64,000 nt of DNA from Notamacropus eugenii (lineage: Eukaryota > Chordata > Mammalia > Diprotodontia > Macropodidae), in contig NC_092874.1 of the NCBI RefSeq assembly GCF_028372415.1, positions 239,856,069 through 239,920,068 on the forward strand, given 5' to 3'. Below the pieces are notes generated by a model, which had not been told where the DNA came from, made no database searches, and was given only the letters and a program-made list of their open reading frames with translations. The position numbers were made by a program, and so were the translations under genes. Of this stretch, positions 1-12,450 are shown in pieces. Within the stretch, counting starts at the first letter, position 1, and every line of letters starts with the position of its first letter.

Positions 1-2645
1 CCCGCTGTTCATGGAGGGCCTCGTAAGACTCTAAGATTTAGAAGTCCCACTTTTACCCGCCTGAGACCGTCCACACGGAATTGAGCTTCCAATCCTCACA
101 CTAAAGCATCTTCTTTAACATTGTTTCTAAGATTGAACCTTTTAAAAGGGCCAAGGGCACTGATGGCAAGAACATTTTTTCTGGGTCTTTGGTAGCTCTA
201 GCTACTGAGGAGGCAAGGGCTGTGGCAACTGTAGAGGAAGTTGCCAAATCACATTGCAACAAAGGTTATTTCCCTGGACAATGGCTTCAGGAGTAAAGTT
301 GGAAGCAGAGCCAGTGATCTGGGAACCACTACTGTTCCAGGGACCTAGGGATTCTTTGCCCATTGGTGGCAATTGGTCTGAAGTTGGTATTGGGGGTGGT
401 GGGGATATGAAGACCCATTTCTACAAAGGCAGTTCCCTTTTACGATGGCTGTAAGGGCCAAGCTGGACATATGATTTGTGTTCTGGAGGGTACTATTATT
501 CTCAGGGTTCTTGGACTTTCTTCACTAGGATTTGAGGGGAGAGGTTGGTCAAGACGGTTTGATCTATTTGCCACATACCACCTCTGGTCTTTCCCTCAGG
601 ATGGGTTATAATGGAACTGTTCTTGGAGGTATTTTCATTATATCCATATTTAAGTTTTCAACAATTCAGTGCTTCAATGACCTGTGATTTTAGCAGTTCA
701 GGTCACCACTCCTGTATGAAGGACTTCAAGAGATGTCATGAGCAACACATCAGTCTGTAATCACCTTGGTGATGATCTCTCAGCTCACACAGACTGGCTC
801 TTAGATAACAGATGTACATACTATTTAACAATGCCCATATTCAAAACCTTGGTAGGACACAACAAATTTATGCTCCATTGTAAAAGCCCATAAAAACCCA
901 CAGTCACCCCCGTGCCATGATTAAGCAACGGCAAAGAACTTGAGTGAAAGTAACATTTACTACTGATATTATTATTACATTTAATATAAATTTTGTTATT
1001 TTAAACTTAAATACAAAATGAGAAGGAAAAAAACATTGCCATGTGCACAGCTCATAGGAAGGGATTCATATAAAACAATAAATTTCCATTTCAAGAAAAC
1101 ATATAGAATAAATACTGTATATTGTTTTCAAAGCTGCCCAGCTTTCTTTGCTTCCTTGTTGTTTTTTTTGTTCTCTGCTGTGCACTACTACTGATATTAA
1201 AAAAAAAATGGAGCTTGAGATTTTTGCCTTCAGAAACTTTGTCTGAATCATTTAACAAAATGTCTTGTGCTTTTTGCTCAAAGTACAATACCATGTATTT
1301 ATCTGTGCAATAAATCTACTGGCACATCCCATCATCACCACAAATTCACTATACCTAATACCCAATTCATCATCTTTTTCCTTGGCTCAGTTCCATCTGC
1401 AGAATCTCCATTGTTGACAACAGTTTCATCTTTCTCTCTCCCATCCTGGTATAAAACTTTGGAGTCAACTTTCAGTCCTGTTTCTATATTTTGTTTTCAA
1501 GTATAGTCAGTTCAGCTATAATGTTTTTTTTGAAAGTCTGAATTTATTCTGACACAATTGATATATTAGGGAACAATTTGAGCATGCTTTTGTGTATGAG
1601 AAACAATTAAAACAAAGAAAAATGAACCACTTTGCAATCACTCGTGAGCTGTAACTCTTTCTCAACTCCCCCACCATTCCTCCTTTCCACCTTCTACCAC
1701 ACCCATTATCCATATTGACTTTGTCAGCCCAGATCATGTGGGAACTGGGAGCACAGGCTGAGCAGCAGCAGCCTAAGGCCTTGGACGCCATCACTACTTA
1801 TTGTAGTATTTACGGATTTCTTACTTATTAACATGTATAAAACTGTGCTACCATTTTTATTAGGTTCCTATATTTTTTATTCATTACTGATGAATTTTTT
1901 GAGTGTTATGTCCATAACCTCATTTTTCCTGTAAGCCTTGCAGTTTTTATTGCATTATTTTTGTATAATCAGTAATTTTTAGGAAAGTATATGTCAAGTT
2001 ATAGCAGAACTGACTATACTATAGATTTTCCCTTTATAATGGTGCTTACATCTGTCCTGTCCTTTTCATTCCCACTACCACCATCTTTGTCTGGTTAGGA
2101 TCCATCTTGCTGTTAGATATAAAATCCTATTATCAATACCTTTGTCTGAACCCAAATCAGAATTCATTTTGAATAGAGGTATGACCTTGTGCAGCTGAAA
2201 CATACACAGACTACATAAACCAAAGGCAAAGTTAATTATGTAGGGCTCGGGGAAGGGCAGAATTAAGCTGATGATGTCCTTTTACTGTACATTATTATTA
2301 ATGTCATTGACGAGCTTGATACGTAATTCAGTAATTTGTCTATCATTGATCCTCCCTTAATGCTGCCTTTTTTCAACTGCTTCTTTTCCTGTCTCTCAGT
2401 GGCCCTGAATTCCAGTCAGTTTAATTATTGATATTTCCTCTTCATCTGGAGCATTGTTGTTTGGCAGACCTGTCATTCCCTTCCTGTTGATTCTCCATTG
2501 CACTCTCTTAAATGCTGTTCTAAATTCTTTCAACTCTGGAGTCCCTACCCTAATTGCCACCCTACTCTCAGAGCCTTCTAGTTTACCAAGAAGATTTGAT
2601 CTTTTTGGTTTGGTGGTGTAATACCTATCTTATGTAACATCTTAC
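1..2645. other. Unassigned intergenic DNA
   Basis: I see no gene, SINE or LINE that I can name here. The stretch at about 110-205 shares two short blocks (around 'tcttctttaacat' and 'ttttctgggtctttggt') with 57130-57241, so part of it is probably an old dispersed repeat. Open frames are short (61-92 codons), overlap on both strands and resemble no known family. Confidence 0.5.
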
Positions 2646-2651
2646 GGGAGC

Positions 2652-2850
2652 CTGCCATAGTGTGGAGAGATTACTGGATGTGGAGTCAAGGAGAATTGGG
2701 TTCAAATGTCCCCTCAGACACTTAATAACTGAGTGACCCTGGAAAAATCCTTTGACCTTTCTGAGTTTCAATTACTTCATCTGTAAAATGAGAGAATTTG
2801 TGCTTGGTGTCTCTAAAATTCCTTTCAGCTCTAAATCTACAATCCAATAA
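2652..2850 (+). repeat. MIR/THER1-like CORE-SINE
   Basis: The usual CORE-SINE order is visible: a 'tggatgtggagtcaag' head, 'gggttcaaatg' (tRNA-like B-box position), 'gagtgaccctgg', 'tcatctgtaaaatgag', and the 3' segment 'cctttcagctctaaat'. It is diverged and so old. It is non-coding. Confidence 0.75.
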
Positions 2851-2865
2851 TTACGATGTAATAGG

Positions 2866-3072
2866 AGGCAGAGTATAGTTATGGGAAAGAATGCTGGGGT
2901 TAAGGATTTGTAGTTATAGGGCTGGGTTTGAATTCTGGTTTTGTCACTTTCACATTGTTGTAAATTATTTAAACTATGTGAGCCTTGATTTCCTCACCTT
3001 TAAAGTAAGGAGACTAAATTAGATGACCTTAAAGATCCTTTTGGTTTCTAAGCTGAGCATGCTATTAGTCTT
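2866..3072 (+). repeat. MIR-like CORE-SINE, diverged
   Basis: This is a second CORE-SINE in tandem order with the previous one. It shows 'gggtttgaattctggtttt', 'gagccttgatttcctcac' and the 3' segment 'ttagatgaccttaaagatcc'. Divergence is high. Confidence 0.6.
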
Positions 3073-3371
3073 AGAAGAAGAGTTATTCTTTCTCTCCAAA
3101 GACTCCAGGCTCTCTGATTCTCTGTCTATGCTTTCATTTCTTTCATATGTCTTCCTTGGCTTTGATCACCTTTCTCTCTAGCCTCCTCATTTTTTTCTCC
3201 CTTTCTCCAGATTCCTGCTTCAATGTCTTCAAATAATCACAAATCATCCTTGTCTTAGAAAACCCTTTGTTCTTTATTTCATTGTTTCCTCTAGCTCTTT
3301 TCTTTTCCTGCCAAATTATTTTACTTTTTTCCACTGTCGAATATCTTTAATAAGTCTGATGCCTTCATTTT

Positions 3372-3541
3372 TACAGTCTGTCAAGCAAACACAACATACA
3401 TTTCCAAAGCACTTATTATGTGCTAGGTATTGTACTCATTACATGGGCTACAAAGACAAGAATGAAACAGTCCCTGTCCTGAAGGAAGTTTTACAGTCTA
3501 TTAGAAGAGATATGTATATAAATAAGTATACACAAAATCAG
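3372..3541 (-). repeat. L2 LINE 3' fragment (split by a SINE)
   Basis: On the plus strand the reverse of the L2 3' end is readable: 'cttattatgtgctaggtat' followed by 'cagtccctgtcctgaagga'. The same L2 appears to resume after the SINE at 3718, so the SINE inserted later. Confidence 0.65.
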
Positions 3542-3542
3542 T

Positions 3543-3716
3543 GCCATACTTATAAGTTGTATGACCCTGGGCAAGTCACTTAACCCTGTTTGTCTCAGTT
3601 TCCTTATCTGTAAAATGAGCTGCAGAAGGAAATGGCAAACCACTCCAGTATCTCTGCCAGAAAAACCCCAAAGGGGTCATGAAGAATCAGACATTACTGG
3701 AAATGACTGAACAACT
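3543..3716 (+). repeat. Marsupial WSINE1/MAR1-like SINE, 5'-truncated
   Basis: The 3' two thirds of the SINE is present: 'tatgaccctgggcaagtca', 'tctgtaaaatgagctg', 'aatggcaaaccactccagt' and 'accccaaaggggtcatgaag', ending in an A-rich tail. It lies inside an L2 fragment. Confidence 0.85.
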
Positions 3717-3717
3717 G

Positions 3718-4262
3718 CTAAAAAAGGTGATGCTTCAGTAGAACTTTGAAGGAAACTAGAGCTCCTAAAAAGTGAGGAAGAGAGAGAGAGAGATTGAGAC
3801 AGAGACACACAGAGAGAGGCAGAGAGAGAGAGAGAGAGACAGAGAGAGAGAGACAGAGAGAGAGAGTAGTGAGAAGTGGGGTACACCATCACAGGCATAG
3901 ATTGTAGCTTATCCCAAAGGCTTAGAGAAGGTACATGGAATATTGTGTTCGAGGAACAGCAAGAAGAAATTTTGATTGGATTATAAAATGCACAAAAGAA
4001 GGATTGTGAAGGTCTTTAAATGCCAAACAGAGAATTCGATCTGAAAGGTAATAGGGAGCCATTGGAGTTTATTGAGTAAAGGAGTGAGATGATCAGACCT
4101 ATGCTTTAAGAAAATCACTTGGCAGCTGTTTGTAGAAGTGAAGCTATTTGATACTGGATGACCAATCAGGAGGCCATTATAATAGTCTAGGCAAGAGATA
4201 ATGAGGGCCTGACCCAGGGTGGTGGCCACATGAATGGAAGTGAAATGACTACAACAAGTGTT
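3718..4262 (-). repeat. L2 LINE, C-terminal reverse transcriptase region (decayed)
   Basis: The minus strand over 3981-4229 reads through with the typical L2 C-terminal motifs: a CLDYYNGLLIG block and a SDHLTPLLNKLQWLP block. These are relics of the L2 ORF2 end downstream of the catalytic motifs. No catalytic centre is present. A (GA)n tract has expanded inside it at 3777-3866. Confidence 0.75.
3777..3866. repeat. (GA)n / (GAGACA)n microsatellite
   Basis: Purine-only tract of GA dinucleotides with interspersed GACA units, lying within the L2 relic. Confidence 0.9.
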
Positions 4263-4383
4263 GTGGAGATAGAATCAATAAAACTTACACCATCTATCTA
4301 TTCCCCTCTCAACTCACTGCAACCTGAATTTATTCCTTTTCACCCAACTTCCCCAGTACATGCTTGAGGGCAACTGTGGTCTC

Positions 4384-4490
4384 TAAAGCATTCAATGAAC
4401 ATTTATTGAGAGCACCTCTAGTGTGTATGACACTGTGCTTGAGGCATGAAGCATAAAAAGATAGATCCAGTTCTCAATGAGTATAAAACA
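4384..4490 (-). repeat. L2 LINE 3' fragment
   Basis: It resembles other L2 3' ends of the window in reverse: 'gaacatttattgagagcacc', then 'gacactgtgcttgaggc'. Short and diverged. Confidence 0.5.
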
Positions 4491-4491
4491 G

Positions 4492-4725
4492 CTGAGATTG
4501 TTCAGTCTTTTTTCAGTCACATCCTATTCTTTGTGATGCCATTTGGGGTTTTCTTGGCAAAGATACTGGAATGGCTTAGCCATGTCCTTCTCCAGCTCAT
4601 CTTACTGATGAGGAAACTGAGACAAACAAGATTAAGTGACTGGCCCAGTTAATAAGTATCTGAGACCAGATCTGAACTCAAGGAAAAGGAGTCTTCCTTA
4701 CCCCAGCACCTAAACAGATTGTTAT
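4492..4725 (-). repeat. Marsupial WSINE1/MAR1-like SINE
   Basis: Near full length in reverse orientation: 'gccatttggggttttcttgg', 'gatgaggaaactgagac', 'taagtgactggccca', then a decayed tRNA-like head. Confidence 0.85.
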
Positions 4726-4747
4726 TCTGCAAACCAGAAATGGCAAT

Positions 4748-5195
4748 CATTCAGTTGAGTCAAACAAGGCTTTATTAAGTGCCTATTATTTGCAAGTTTT
4801 TGAGGAATATAAATACAAAAAGGAAAAGTGATTCTTGACCTCAAGGAGATTACATTCCACTGGGGCAGGCATGGGGGGAAGGACATAATTTAAACATAAG
4901 CTTATACATGATAATGTGAGAAAAAAAGATTGTATTGATGACAGGTGCATAAAAGATGTACAGACAAAGTGCTACAAATTCAAAGGAGGGAGAAATGACT
5001 TCTGGGAAAAGCATCTGGCAGAAGATAACAGTACTTAAGCTTGGCTTTGAGGAAGAAAGTAGGATTTCAATAGGCCTGAAAAAGGGAAAAAGGCATTAAA
5101 TGTGGAAGGAAGGGTATGATCAAGGGCACAGAGTCAAGAACACATGGGAAGAATATGGAGAGCAGTAAAACACTTTGGCTGATGAGTTGGATATA
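4748..5195 (-). repeat. L2 LINE fragment
   Basis: It begins with 'aaggctttattaagtgccta' and runs through the conserved L2 reverse-strand series ('cctcaaggagattacattcc', 'aggaagaaagtaggattt'). Non-coding relic. Confidence 0.65.
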
Positions 5196-5204
5196 TTAAT
5201 AATA

Positions 5205-5455
5205 ATGAAAGTAATAGCTATCATTTATATAGCACTTACTATGTGCTAGACACTATGATACACATTTTACAATTGTTATCTCATCTGATCCTCACAACTA
5301 CTGTTCTCATTTTACAGTTGAGGAAACTGAGGCAAAGAGAAGTCAAATGACTTTCCCAAGATCACACAGTTAGTAAGCAGCTGTGGGTGGGTTTGAACCC
5401 AGGTCTTCCTGACTCCAGGTCCAGTGCTCTATCCACTATACCACCTAGCCTTAAA
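5205..5455 (-). repeat. MIR/THER1-like CORE-SINE, near full length
   Basis: In reverse orientation it shows 'catttatatagcacttact', 'tctcatctgatcctcaca', 'gaggaaactgaggcaaag', 'ttgaacccaggtcttcctg' and 'gtgctctatccactat'. One of the better preserved THER1-type copies in the window. Confidence 0.85.
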
Positions 5456-5456
5456 C

Positions 5457-5880
5457 AGAGATCTGACCATGCCATTCCCCTATTCAATAGACTCCAGCCA
5501 CTCCTTATTACCTCTAGGATCAAATGTAAACTCCTCTATTTAGCTTTTAAAAGCTCTAAATAACCTGGGTCCCACTGATTTTATGCGGACTTATTATACG
5601 TTACTCCCCTTCCCATTCTGCAATCTGGTCACATGGACCTTTTTTCTCCAACACTAACATATGGCACTCCATCTCCATGGCTTTGCATGTAATGTTCCTC
5701 AAACTTGCGCTGACCTCCCTCCAGACCTTTGCCTTATGACTCCTCCCTCTCTTCGTTTGTGACCAGGATTAAGAATGACCTTCTACCTGAAGCCTTTCCT
5801 GATCCCTTCAACTGCTAATGCCCTCTCTCTCCAACTACCATGTTCTTAACTATTTTGTCCTTGTTATCTGCATAGTATAT
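5457..5880 (+). repeat. L2 LINE 3' region
   Basis: Sense L2 sequence: 'gatctgaccatgccattccc', 'agcctttcctgatcccttc' and 'gccctctctctccaac'. These correspond to the end of ORF2 and the start of the 3' UTR. Confidence 0.7.
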
Positions 5881-7700
5881 AAGGGAGGGTCTCTTTAAAT
5901 AAAAAAGAATTACATCCACTGATAAAGGAAGTAAGATATTGTATCTTTCATAAGTAACAGTTTGGTGCCTGATAGGAGTAGGAAAAGACCTTTGACTTAA
6001 TATAAATTGTGAAACTCTGTGTAAATAAACTTAATTTTCAAATAGCCTGTTAACATTTTGGTTGAAAATGTGCAGAGAATGAATTGTGGCATAAATTTAA
6101 AGGCTTAAGCTACCTTTCAAGGGTTTGGGATAGTGGTTCTTTCGCATGTGAACAGTATCATGATTTAAAGGGGCAAAGAAAGAAGATTTATTCATTAAAG
6201 TTAATAAAATATGAATATAGTTTTCAGAGATGGAGATTGTTAGAGCAGACCTATTTAAAGATTTTGGAATGGCTGGAAATGCAGGGCATTGTGGCCCTTT
6301 AACTCATTTTAACTCATTGCTGTGTAACTGTTTTAAGGTTTAAGATGTTAAAACACACAAAATTTTTTTAAAAAATCAGGTATTTATATGATTAGAGACT
6401 AAGGGACGGTTAAATGTAGACTATGGATTTCATAGGGAAGATTTATGAGTTTTTATCTAATAAATGAAAATAAGCCTTTGAGTACCAAGCCGACTCTGAT
6501 TTAATCCACTGATTGTAGCAAGTGATAATTGAAGAATCTTGCAAATAAGGGTTGAAGACAGAAGGAACACAGTGTCCAAGGTCAGATCTGTTAGAGTTAT
6601 GTGAAGAAGCAGCAGCCAAAGCAGTCACCTGAAACAAGGCTCTGACTGGAAAGGCTCAATCTCACCGGACAAAAGCTTAGTGTGAGGTTTAGTACCTGCT
6701 CTATTGCCCTTCAGTATTAAATAGAGTTTGAGAAACGTCAAGTCTCTCAGAAGTGCATGTAACTCTCTGTTGTCATCCATGATCTGAGAAAGACAATCAT
6801 AGAGAAAAGACAAAATTTGCATCTGCTTTGCTGAGAGCTCTCTTTGCTACAAAACGACTGATTCATACAATATCTCAGTGAGTAAAAAGTTGACTGACCT
6901 GGTCTACTCTGCCCAGAGAATAAACGAGTTGCTTTTCTGAGTCCAGTTGGCTACAAATGATTGGATCATGCATTATCCTAATGAATGATTTCTTGCCATT
7001 TCTATATTGTTCAAAGAGAGCCAGCTTAAAGAAGTTTTAGATCTCTGACTTAAATGAATTCATAGTTAAATTAAGAGCATAACACTTTCTCAGTGTCCTT
7101 TGAAAGACACTTATAAATTGAAAGAACTTGACAATGCTTTGTTGGTTTGCCAGTAAGAAGAGAAGAGCATTTGCGTAGCTGGAGCACTGATAAAGATCTG
7201 AAAGGGAACAGTTAGCAAGGAAGTATAGTACAGATTTTCCTGAATGGACCAATAGCATTACATCTCATAGTTCAGAATTCTGAGTTACTCTGGGCTGTAA
7301 GCATGTGCCTATTTTCTCTTACAGATCTTGAGTGCGTTGGTGGAAAAGGGTGACTGAGGTTTATGCATGAGTTGTAATGTGTTTATTATTCCTGAATTGG
7401 CTTAACATGTATGCCTGTGATAATAATAGTAGTAGTAGTAGCATTGGTATTTCCTTTTCCTTATTCTTAAGTAAATTATGATATTTAAGATCTAAATGTG
7501 TCAATATTGTGAATGGTTAGTTTTGTGTAAATGGAAGCACATAGATGGTATCTTCAGAACTAAAGTGTGAAGTAGGAAAAATTTTGAAATAGATTTACCC
7601 GTATTGCCCTGTAGGAGTGTGAGTGTGACTGTTCCTTGGATAAGAATCTCCTGGAAAGAGTTAATGAAGGTCTGAATTAGGGAGGTAACAAGGGGAATGT
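5881..7700. other. Unassigned intergenic DNA
   Basis: No gene or nameable repeat is recognised. Around 6830-6960 there is an AATAAA ('gagaataaacgagttgc') followed by 'gcttttctgagtcc', which could be the end of an old LTR, but edges and promoter are not visible. A short (AGT)n run lies at 7421-7441. Confidence 0.4.
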
Positions 7701-7952
7701 GAGGCAGGTAGGTGGTATAGTGGATAGAGTGCCACATCTGGAGTCAGGAAGATTTGAGTTCAAATATAGTCTCAAAAACCTACTAGTTGTATGACCCTGG
7801 GCAAGTCATTTAACACTGTTTGCCTCATCTGTAAAAATCAGCTGGAGGTGGAAATGGCACACCACTCCAGCATTTTTAAAGAAAGAAAATCCCAAATAAG
7901 GTCATGAAGAATTGAAAATGACTGAAACAGCAGAACAGCAACAACAACAATG
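7700..7952 (+). repeat. Marsupial WSINE1/MAR1-like SINE, full length
   Basis: Complete order: head 'ggtggtatagtggatagag', 'ctggagtcaggaagatttga', 'tatgaccctgggcaagtca', 'aatggcacaccactccagc', and an A-rich tail ending in (CAA)n. Confidence 0.9.
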
Positions 7953-8065
7953 GGAGTAGAAAATATTGGACAGACATAAGCAGTATCATAGAAGCAGAAT
8001 AGATAATGGGCCAAGTTATTTGTTTTGTGAAGGTGAATATGCTACAGCATATTATAAGTGAAGAA

Positions 8066-8405
8066 CTGTCAGTTAATTAACAAGGATTTATTAAGAGTTT
8101 CATAAATGTACAAGGGCTACAAGTGTACAAGGGCTACAAAGAAAGGCAAAAACACAGTCCCTGCCTTCAGGGAGTTCATATTCTAATGGGGGAGACAAGA
8201 TGTATATAACTATATACATAACAGATATGTACAGTGTAAATGGAAGGCAATCTCAAAGGGAAAGCACTAGCAGTGGGAGGATTGGGCAAGACCTCTTGTA
8301 GAATGTGGAACATGGAATTGAAGGGAGTCTGGGAAGCCAGGGGGAAAAAGGAGAACATTCCAGGTTTGGGAGATAGTCCACACAAAGATATAGAGTTGGA
8401 AATGA
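8066..8405 (-). repeat. L2 LINE fragment
   Basis: Reverse L2 series: 'aaggatttattaagagttt', 'agtccctgccttcaggga', 'attctaatgggggagac', 'gagaacattccaggtttgg'. The short internal repeat 'gtacaagggctac' occurs twice at about 8108-8140. Confidence 0.75.
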
Positions 8406-8662
8406 ATTATTCTTTTCAAAGACTAGCAAGCATCTGTTGCACAGGGCTGGAGGAGCACACAGCACACATAGCAAAGCCAAGCAGGAAGCCATGGGAGGTC
8501 TGAAGTAGCAGCAGCACTGCAGATTCTCAAATATATCAGCCCAGGATGGGAGTTCAGTGGAAGTGAGCGAGTGAGAACCACAGAACCCTAGGCAACTGCA
8601 GCAGCCGCTCCTGTAACTATCAACCTGCAGATTAAATGTCTATAAGTCACCTACTTGAACTT

Positions 8663-10970
8663 CTGGGAGCCAAGATGATGGAGTGATCAGTAAGTGCTAT
8701 CCCCCTCACCTTATTGACCTTGAAAAACCCAGAGAATATTTTCCTAGGAAAAATTCTGGAACAGGGTGATCAGCCAAAGGGGTAAACAGTCTCTTAGCCT
8801 GTGAGGCTAGGAAAATTGTAAAGGGGGGCCCCTGTTGCTGTGATTGAAGGGAACCAGTACAGGACCAAAGCTTTCCCAGACTGTCCTACCTCAGTGAACT
8901 GGGAGGAGATTCTGAACCCCAGGGGGTGTGGAGCCCACAATTGCCAACACCAGGACCCTAGGTGTGCATCAGTACAGTCAGGGGAATTGGGAAGACACTA
9001 GCTTAGATGGGGTTCACCAATTGCTGAGCTTGCCTATGCTCTAGCTCAGGAGACTAGACCCCCCCCCCCCCCATGGCCAGACCACCCCCTCCCCCACACT
9101 TAATGCAGCTAGCTCCAGGGTAGCTCTGGGGAAACTCAGAAAGACTTCACCTGGCCTCTGCTTTGACACACCAGCCAGCTCAGTGGCAGGGAAGCTGAAG
9201 CATTTTAGCTTCTAGATGAAAGAACCAGAGGCCACAATACACAAAGCCTCAAGTTCTAAGCACAAGAACTGTGGGACAGAGCCCCCTGTGTCCCAGAAGC
9301 AGAGATCCACTTTAAAAACCAAGAAAAGGGTTATCATCATGAGCAAGAAGCAAACTGGAAAAGAAAAGACCATAGACTCTTTCTGTGGGGATAAGGACCA
9401 AAACATGAATACTGAAGAGGTTAGCACTGAGACTGTACTCCCATCTGAAATGGAATATAAACTGGTCTGAAGCCCAAAGAGCATTCCTGGAAGAACTCAA
9501 GAAGGATTTTAAAAGCCAAATTAAAGAAGTAGAAGAAAAACTGGCCAATGACTTTAAAAATATGAAAAAACAATTTACTGAAGAGAACAGCTCCTTAAGA
9601 AGGAAAACTGGACAAATGGAAAAGAAAGTACAAAACCTAACTGGAGAAAATAACTCCTTAAAAGAAACAATTGGACAAGTGGAAAAGGAGATGCAAAAGT
9701 TAACTGAAGAAATCAATCTATTAAAAATTAGAATTGGGCAATTAGAAGCTAATGTCTTTATGAGACATCAAGAATCAGTCAAACAGAATCTAAAGAATGA
9801 GAAAATAGAAGAAAATGTAAAATATCTCAATGGAAAAACAACTGACCTGGAAAATAGATCCAGGAGAGAAAAATCTAAGAATTATTGGTCTACAAGAAAG
9901 CCATGATGAAAAAAAAGAGCCTGGACAATATCTTCCAAGAAATTATCAAGGAAAATTGCCCAGAGGTCCTAGATCCAGAGGGCAAAATAATCATCAAAAG
10001 AATCCACCATTCACCTCCTGAGAGGGATCCCAAACTGAAAACACCAAGGAGTTTCATTGCCAAATTCCAGAACTATCAAGTGAAGGAAAAAATACTGCAG
10101 GCAGCCAGAAAAAAACAATTCAAATATCAAGGAGGTACAGTCAGGATCACACAGGATCTTGCAGTTTTTACATTAAAAAATCAGAGGGATTAGAATATGA
10201 TATTCAGTAAAGCAAAGGAGCTGGTACTACAACCAAGGATCAATTACCCAGCAAAATTGAGCATAATATTTCAGGCAAGGAGATGGATATTCAATGAAAT
10301 AAGGGACTTCTAGACTTTCCTGATGAAAAGGTCAGAGCTCAATAGAAAATCTGATCTTCAAACACAGGTCTCAAGAGAGGAATAAAAAGGTAAACAGGGA
10401 AAAAAACCTTGTTATTCAATATAGACAAGCTGTTTACATCCCTATAAGGAAAGATGATATTTGCTAATCTTGAGAGTTGTATATTTATTAAGATATTTTA
10501 AAGGGTTATACATAGATAGAGGGAGTGGATATAAATTAAATAATGTGAAGACAAAAATGTGATTTAAGGGTGCGAAGGAATTGTAACAGGAGAAGTGAAA
10601 AGGAGGAGGTAGAAAAAGGTAAATGACATCTCAGGAAGAGGCACAAAAACATATTACAGTAGAGGGAAAGAGAGGAGGGAGATGAACATCATTTGAGATT
10701 TACTCTCATTTGATTTGGTTCAAGGAAGGAACAACAAACTCAGTTAAGTATAGAAATCTAACAAGCTCTATAGACAGTAGGAGCGAAAAGGGGAAAGAAA
10801 AGGGAGGGGAGGCTAAAAGGTAGGGAAGAAGTAGTAAGGGAAATGGGAAGAAAAAAGGAGGGGAGATGAAAGAAGGGAGGAAAGACTGAGGGAGGCGGTA
10901 GTCAAAAAAAAAATTAAAGACTACCAAGTAGATCAATGTAGATAATTGTAAAGGATGTGAGGGGAAGAAA
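8663..10970 (+). mobile_element. L1 5' region, ORF1 and inter-ORF spacer (no ORF2)
   Basis: The element starts with 'gggagccaagatgatggag', the usual start of marsupial L1 5' UTRs. It then has a C-rich 5' UTR (poly-C at 9060-9072), a broken ORF1 (9216-10192) and a purine-rich stretch (about 10200-10960) that matches the reverse of the region after ORF1 in the 32791-36080 element. No ORF2 sequence follows. The copy may be truncated at its 3' end, or it may be an ORF1-only HAL1-type element. No clear target-site duplication was found. Confidence 0.75.
9216..10192 (+). pseudogene. L1 ORF1 protein gene, frameshifted
   Basis: L1 ORF1 encodes an RNA-binding coiled-coil trimer that packages L1 RNA. 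Here the frame is split in at least three. First comes an N-terminal lysine-rich part (9216-9470). A long heptad-repeat coiled coil follows (about 9475-9905, blocks such as NSLKETIGQVEKEMQKLTEE, ending KTTDLENRSRREKSKN). Last is the RNA-recognition/C-terminal part (9885-10193, with RIHHSPPERDPKLKTPRSFIAKF). The breaks lie near 9470 and 9900. The order and the DLENRSRR motif are diagnostic of ORF1. The protein cannot be made intact from this copy. Confidence 0.85.
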
Positions 10971-10971
10971 A

Positions 10972-11223
10972 GTATGTTGTTTTTCAGTCACTTTCAACTC
11001 TTTATGACCCCATTTGGGAATTTCTTGGAAAAGATGCTGGAGTGGTTTGCCATTTCCTTCTCTAGTTCATTTTACAAATGTGGAAACTGAAGCAAACAGT
11101 GGTAAGTGACTCGCCCAGGGTCACCTCGCTAGTAAATGTCTGAGGCTGGATATGAAATCATGAAGATGAGTTGTCCTGATTTCAAGCCCAGTGCTCTATC
11201 CACTGCACTATCTAGCTGTCCCT
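10972..11223 (-). repeat. Marsupial WSINE1/MAR1-like SINE, full length
   Basis: Reverse orientation: 'cccatttgggaatttcttgg', 'agtggtttgccatttccttc', 'gactcgcccagggtcacc', 'gtgctctatccactgc', ending 'atctagctgtccc'. It abuts the 3' edge of the L1 ORF1 element. Confidence 0.9.
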
Positions 11224-12304
11224 CTTTGTATTTAAAGATCTCTCAAATGGAAGAAAATTTATATTTGTTCTGTTTGACCCCGGAAGGTCAAACTAGAAGC
11301 AATGAGTGGGAGCAGCAAAGAGACAAATTTAGACTTGAAGTAAGAAAATAATTCCTAGCTGTTAGAAGTGTGTAAAAGAAAAATTGGCTTCTATAGCATG
11401 CAGAGATTCGCTTGTCACTAGAGATCTTTGAGTAAAAGCTGTAAGAACACTTTTTTGATAGGATGCAGAATGGATTTTTATTTTGGAAGATTAGAATATC
11501 AGGGGCTTTTACTCCCCATCCCTGGAATGGATACTTCTTGGTCCTTTCCAAATCATAAGTTATCTGATTCGGTGAAAGGTAAAGAATTCAGCTCAGTTTA
11601 GTTCCACTCAACAAACATTTTTGATCTGAATTGAAAAACAAAGTTGAATATTAGAAGTAAGGAATTAAACCACTTTCTCATAACAAACTACTGACTTTTG
11701 ATCACAGACTACTGACTGTCCTCCTCTTCTGTGGCCTTAGATCTAGGCTCCATTGCTCCTTCAGTGACAAGAAGTCTGCTTTTTTATTTCACATTTGTTT
11801 GTGCTGTCTTTACCCTAAGAAGAGTGAAAGGGTTAAAAAAATTTAAATAGTTTTGACAAATAATAAGTCAGAGCAGAGGAGAATAGCTCAAAAGACAAGG
11901 AAAATGGGAAGTGGGGGAAATAAGGGATGAGAATAATTGAGAACTAGTAGTACAAGAGGAATTTTCCCAAGAATTAGGTCAGCTCCCACAAATCAGCCTC
12001 TAGGGAAATTTTCAGGTCACACTGAAAATATCTAAGCCTACTGGAATTTTAGATAAAGGCCAATGAAGCTTCTGGCAACTTAATGCCTTTTATTTGGTAA
12101 CCCACACATCAATATTTCTTTAATAGATTTTGTTTGGAAGTAAACTAAAATTCTTTGAAGGTGAGAAGGGTTATATAAATGCTAAATAGTAAGTTTAGAA
12201 GATTTTCTTGTATTCCACACATGTATTTATAAAGTTTTGTGGTTGAAGTAGAGTCCAATTTTCTCATGGACTACAATTCTCCTTAATTACCAATTTCAGA
12301 CTAA
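11224..12304. other. Unassigned intergenic DNA
   Basis: No gene or nameable repeat recognised. Short open frames here have no family resemblance. Confidence 0.4.
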
Positions 12305-12450
12305 ATGGATGGTAGTGGAGGAAAGGCCATTTTTGGAATCAAAAAGACGTGAGTTCAAATTTTGTCTCTGACACTAAGAAGTTGTGCGACCATGGGCATT
12401 TCACTTAATCGCTCTGTACTAGGTAACCTTCTAGAAATGTTACAGTTATA
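12305..12450 (+). repeat. MIR-like CORE-SINE, partial
   Basis: 'gacgtgagttcaaattttgt' then 'gcgaccatgggcatttcac' mark the central part of a CORE-SINE. The 3' part is lost. A run of 14 C follows at 12514-12527. Confidence 0.6.
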
